Positions 4,859 to 6,347 of a DNA stretch of 6,347 nucleotides are shown piece after piece. The stretch covers positions 1-6,347 of the forward strand of contig QMXU01000061.1 of NCBI GenBank assembly GCA_003662305.1, written 5' to 3'. The position numbers and the translations under genes were made by a program. Every line of letters begins with the position of its first letter. The first letter of the stretch is position 1. Origin of the DNA: Candidatus Hecatellales archaeon (GTDB lineage: Archaea > Thermoproteota > Bathyarchaeia > Hecatellales > Hecatellaceae). The notes under the pieces were generated by a model. The model worked only from the letters and a program-made list of their open reading frames with translations. It ran no database searches and had not been told where the DNA came from.

Positions 4859-5402
4859 TTACAACCACCGTGCATCCTAAGGCCAGAGCGTAGGGCACAA
4901 AGGAAGACCACGCGTGCACAGGAATGTTATAGGGTGTAATTATGGTGAAGACCCCTAGGGGCTCCAGAATCAGCGTCTGGTCTATTCCCTTTGCAATCTG
5001 GTCTACGTGCTCTCCTTTGGCGACGGTGTAGGCTGCAGCGCAGGCTGACTCTATGTTTTCTATGCTCCGCCTCACAGAGCCTACGGCTTCATTGTAGGTT
5101 CTGCCATGGTCTTGAACTAGGATTCGGGCAAGCTCTTCAAGGTGCTCTTCAAACTTGTATTTTAGCCTGTAAAGATACTGGATTCTGTCTCTGAGCGGTA
5201 TTTCCCTCCATTCTTTGAAGGCTTCCTCAGCAGCGTCGACAGCCATGTTAACCTCGTCTTCCAGGGCTATGGGAACCTCGGCTATGGGCTCGCCGGTGGC
5301 AGGGTTCGTCACTTCCCTGAACCTTCCGGACTTCGAGCCAACCCACTCGCCGTTGACATACATTTTCAGCCTGCCATAATGGTTTTTAACCTCGCTTAAC
5401 AG
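4827..5402 (-). pseudogene. Aldehyde dehydrogenase, methylmalonate-semialdehyde type, N-terminal fragment
   Basis: Intact relatives (MmsA-like, about 490 residues) oxidise methylmalonate semialdehyde or related aldehydes with NAD+ and CoA. This fragment has the family N-terminus (MYVNGEWVGSKSGRF, TNPATGEPIAEVP), the helix EEAFKEWREIPLRDRIQYLYRLK, then GSVRRSIENIESAC and GIDQTLILEPLGVFTIITPYNIP. It ends after ALALGCTVVV, about residue 168 from the ATG, followed by ten unrelated residues read out of frame from the ferredoxin gene. The rest of the NAD site, the catalytic Glu and the catalytic Cys are missing, so it cannot be active as it stands. The frame extends upstream of the ATG at 5363 through SEVKNHYGRLK, which looks like family sequence. 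A CTG at 5402 with AGGAGG eight bases before it is the likely start. It follows the oxidoreductase gene by about 70 bases. Confidence 0.8.
4849..4865 (-). other. Junction of two gene fragments (deletion or assembly chimera)
   Basis: On the minus strand the dehydrogenase frame runs through GTG GTT GTA and then reads AGC CAA GTG, where the family has Lys-Pro-Ser. The bases AGCCAAGTG (4859-4851) serve equally as the ferredoxin start (GCC AAG TGC) and, with one extra A, as codons for Lys-Pro-Ser plus the first base of the usual Glu. A short shared sequence of this kind is a typical join point for a deletion or a mis-assembly. Confidence 0.6.
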
Positions 5403-5410
5403 CGTCAGCC

Positions 5411-5425
5411 CCTCCTAAGAGGAGG
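5411..5425 (-). promoter_or_regulatory. Hairpin containing the AGGAGG ribosome site of the dehydrogenase gene
   Basis: On the minus strand CCTCCT-CTT-AGGAGG is a perfect six-pair stem with a three-base loop. The 3' arm is a consensus Shine-Dalgarno sequence eight bases before the in-frame CTG at 5402. The stem would hide the ribosome site, which suggests translational control. Confidence 0.4.
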
Positions 5426-5446
5426 ACAGTGGAAAGATAGCCCTTC

Positions 5447-5459
5447 AAAAGATAAAAAA
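5447..5459 (-). terminator. Oligo-T tract after the oxidoreductase gene
   Basis: Read on the minus strand, TTTTTT-ATC-TTTT begins 13 bases after the stop at 5473. It fits an archaeal terminator. The same AT-rich stretch could also serve as the TATA region for the next gene, with a start site near 5427 just before the hairpin. Confidence 0.45.
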
Positions 5460-5472
5460 TTTAGAGGCTCCT

Positions 5473-6347
5473 TTAACCTTCAGCCTTAATCAAGCCTCTC
5501 CTCGCCAGGTCTTCGGCTACGTCTTTAAGGTTGAGGGCGTTAAGCTTCCTCCATGTTGGCAGCCCTTCCAACGTCCATCCTCTGGCCTCATAGTATTCGT
5601 CGAGCATACGGTCGTATTCGTCTCTGCTTAGCACCTCTCCTTTCCTGGGGCCTTCGGGAAGCGGCTCCCTGAAGAATCTTGGCGCGACATAGTCGTGGCG
5701 GCGTCGGCAGCCGTACCTGGACTGCATAGCCCGCTCCACGTTGTAGATTCTTTCCCCGCATTCCAAGATTCTCTTCCAGTCGTATTCCACTCCTGTGGCT
5801 GCGGTGGCAAGCTTTGCCATGTATTCAGGGCCGAAGGGCAGGTTCTGCCATGAGGTTGCAAACTTGCATACTCCCAGCGCGTCTGCGGCGGCGAAGAGGT
5901 TTTCGTTGTAGATTACGAGGAGGGCTTTCCCGCTTGGAGACCGCGGGTCTAAGGCCTGCTTCTCATACCATGTTCTGGCTATTTCAAGGGGCACTCCAAC
6001 TTTAACCCAGTCTTCAGGCTTCTTGTAGAGGCCTAGCGACGCGTATCTTTCTTGGGTTGCATGGCCTCTCAGATGGTCTCCTCCCCTAGAGGCTACTCCG
6101 TAGGCTAGGGCTATGCCTTTGCTTCCGCGGAGCTCCACGTTTGAGTGGGCGTAGCCCTTGGTGTGGACCACGTAGTATTCGAGTTTTTCTTCTGGCAGGC
6201 CTTTGATTCTTGCGATGCTTCTGGCGGCTTTTAAGGCTCCGTCTGCGAGGATTCCTCCGAAGCCCTTTCTGGAAGCCATTTGGCTTAGAAGTTTTATTAT
6301 GGCATGGTGGTCTCCCCACTGGAGTTCCATGCCTTCCGTGTCTTCCA
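5473..6347 (-). CDS. Tungsten-type aldehyde:ferredoxin oxidoreductase (AOR family), C-terminal part
   Basis: The frame runs off the window edge, so about half of a protein usually near 600 residues is seen. Family members oxidise aldehydes to acids in the cytoplasm and pass electrons to ferredoxin through a tungstopterin and a [4Fe-4S] cluster. The visible part covers AOR domains 2-3. Numbered from an internal ATG at 6330, landmarks are GGILADGALKAA (25-36), the pterin-side segment VELRGSKGIALAYGVASRGGDH (65-86), DALGVCKF (150-157) with the last cluster cysteine, TGVEYDW (179-185), CGERIYNVERAM (191-202), and EPLPEGPRKGEV...LDEYYEARGW near the end. The first three cluster cysteines (CxxCxxxC) lie upstream, outside the window. 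Met1 at 6330 is internal: in-frame codons continue to 6347. An aldehyde dehydrogenase gene follows, which suggests shared aldehyde metabolism. The substrate is unknown. Confidence 0.92.
   Translation of the reverse strand, partial: EDTEGMELQWGDHHAIIKLLSQMASRKGFGGILADGALKAARSIARIKGLPEEKLEYYVVHTKGYAHSNVELRGSKGIALAYGVASRGGDHLRGHATQERYASLGLYKKPEDWVKVGVPLEIARTWYEKQALDPRSPSGKALLVIYNENLFAAADALGVCKFATSWQNLPFGPEYMAKLATAATGVEYDWKRILECGERIYNVERAMQSRYGCRRRHDYVAPRFFREPLPEGPRKGEVLSRDEYDRMLDEYYEARGWTLEGLPTWRKLNALNLKDVAEDLARRGLIKAEG

Noticed and set aside
4800..4866. Continuing the dehydrogenase in the frame that reads Lys-Pro-Ser at the junction, as a simple one-base frameshift
   Set aside because: After Lys-Pro-Ser that frame gives about 15 residues unlike the family and then a stop, while the ferredoxin frame over the same bases is clearly real. 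A single indel does not restore the gene.
4686..5194. Plus-strand open frames over the ferredoxin and dehydrogenase region
   Set aside because: They are shadows of the minus-strand genes, with Cys/Leu/Arg-rich translations and no family resemblance.

Overview
The window reads as a piece of an archaeal genome, most likely an uncultured Thermoproteota-type anaerobe such as a Bathyarchaeia relative. The lineage is an inference. Support comes from an archaeal-type aspartyl-tRNA synthetase, a tRNA-Tyr with a C1-G72 pair and an intron at 37/38, TATA-like boxes with oligo-T ends, an aldehyde:ferredoxin oxidoreductase and a UPF0280 (COG2122) protein. No 16S gene or other lineage marker is present.

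Left part, plus strand (1-1811): aspS, then a stand-alone Lrp/AsnC ligand-binding (RAM) domain protein. Middle (1812-2881): an unrecognised 93-residue acidic protein on the minus strand, about 225 bases of AT-rich spacer, the intron-containing tRNA-Tyr (minus), and a divergently placed small lipoyl/biotinyl-type domain protein (plus) that lacks the modifiable lysine. Right part (2869-6347), all minus strand, in transcription order: the C-terminal part of an aldehyde:ferredoxin oxidoreductase cut by the window edge, the N-terminal third of a methylmalonate-semialdehyde-type aldehyde dehydrogenase, a two-cluster ferredoxin-like protein with no start codon, a UPF0280 protein overlapping it, and a DUF1847 cysteine-rich protein.

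The most striking anomaly is at about 4850-4865. The aldehyde dehydrogenase reading frame stops making sense at the point where the ferredoxin frame begins, and the ferredoxin has an in-frame stop just before its first cluster motif and no start codon. A deletion or an assembly chimera through a short shared sequence explains this better than two intact genes. The ferredoxin/UPF0280 pair is the most interesting functional unit: both families are tied to anaerobic sulfur assimilation (homocysteine synthesis) in methanogens, and the pair also resembles a split version of ferredoxin-UPF0280 proteins annotated as 6-hydroxynicotinate reductase.

Start codons are often not ATG. A GTG start has a good Shine-Dalgarno site, two TTG starts are favoured by Shine-Dalgarno sites, and two genes have reading frames and ribosome sites that point to CTG starts. 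I found no CRISPR array, insertion sequence, integrase, defence gene or replication origin, and no clearly new multi-gene system.
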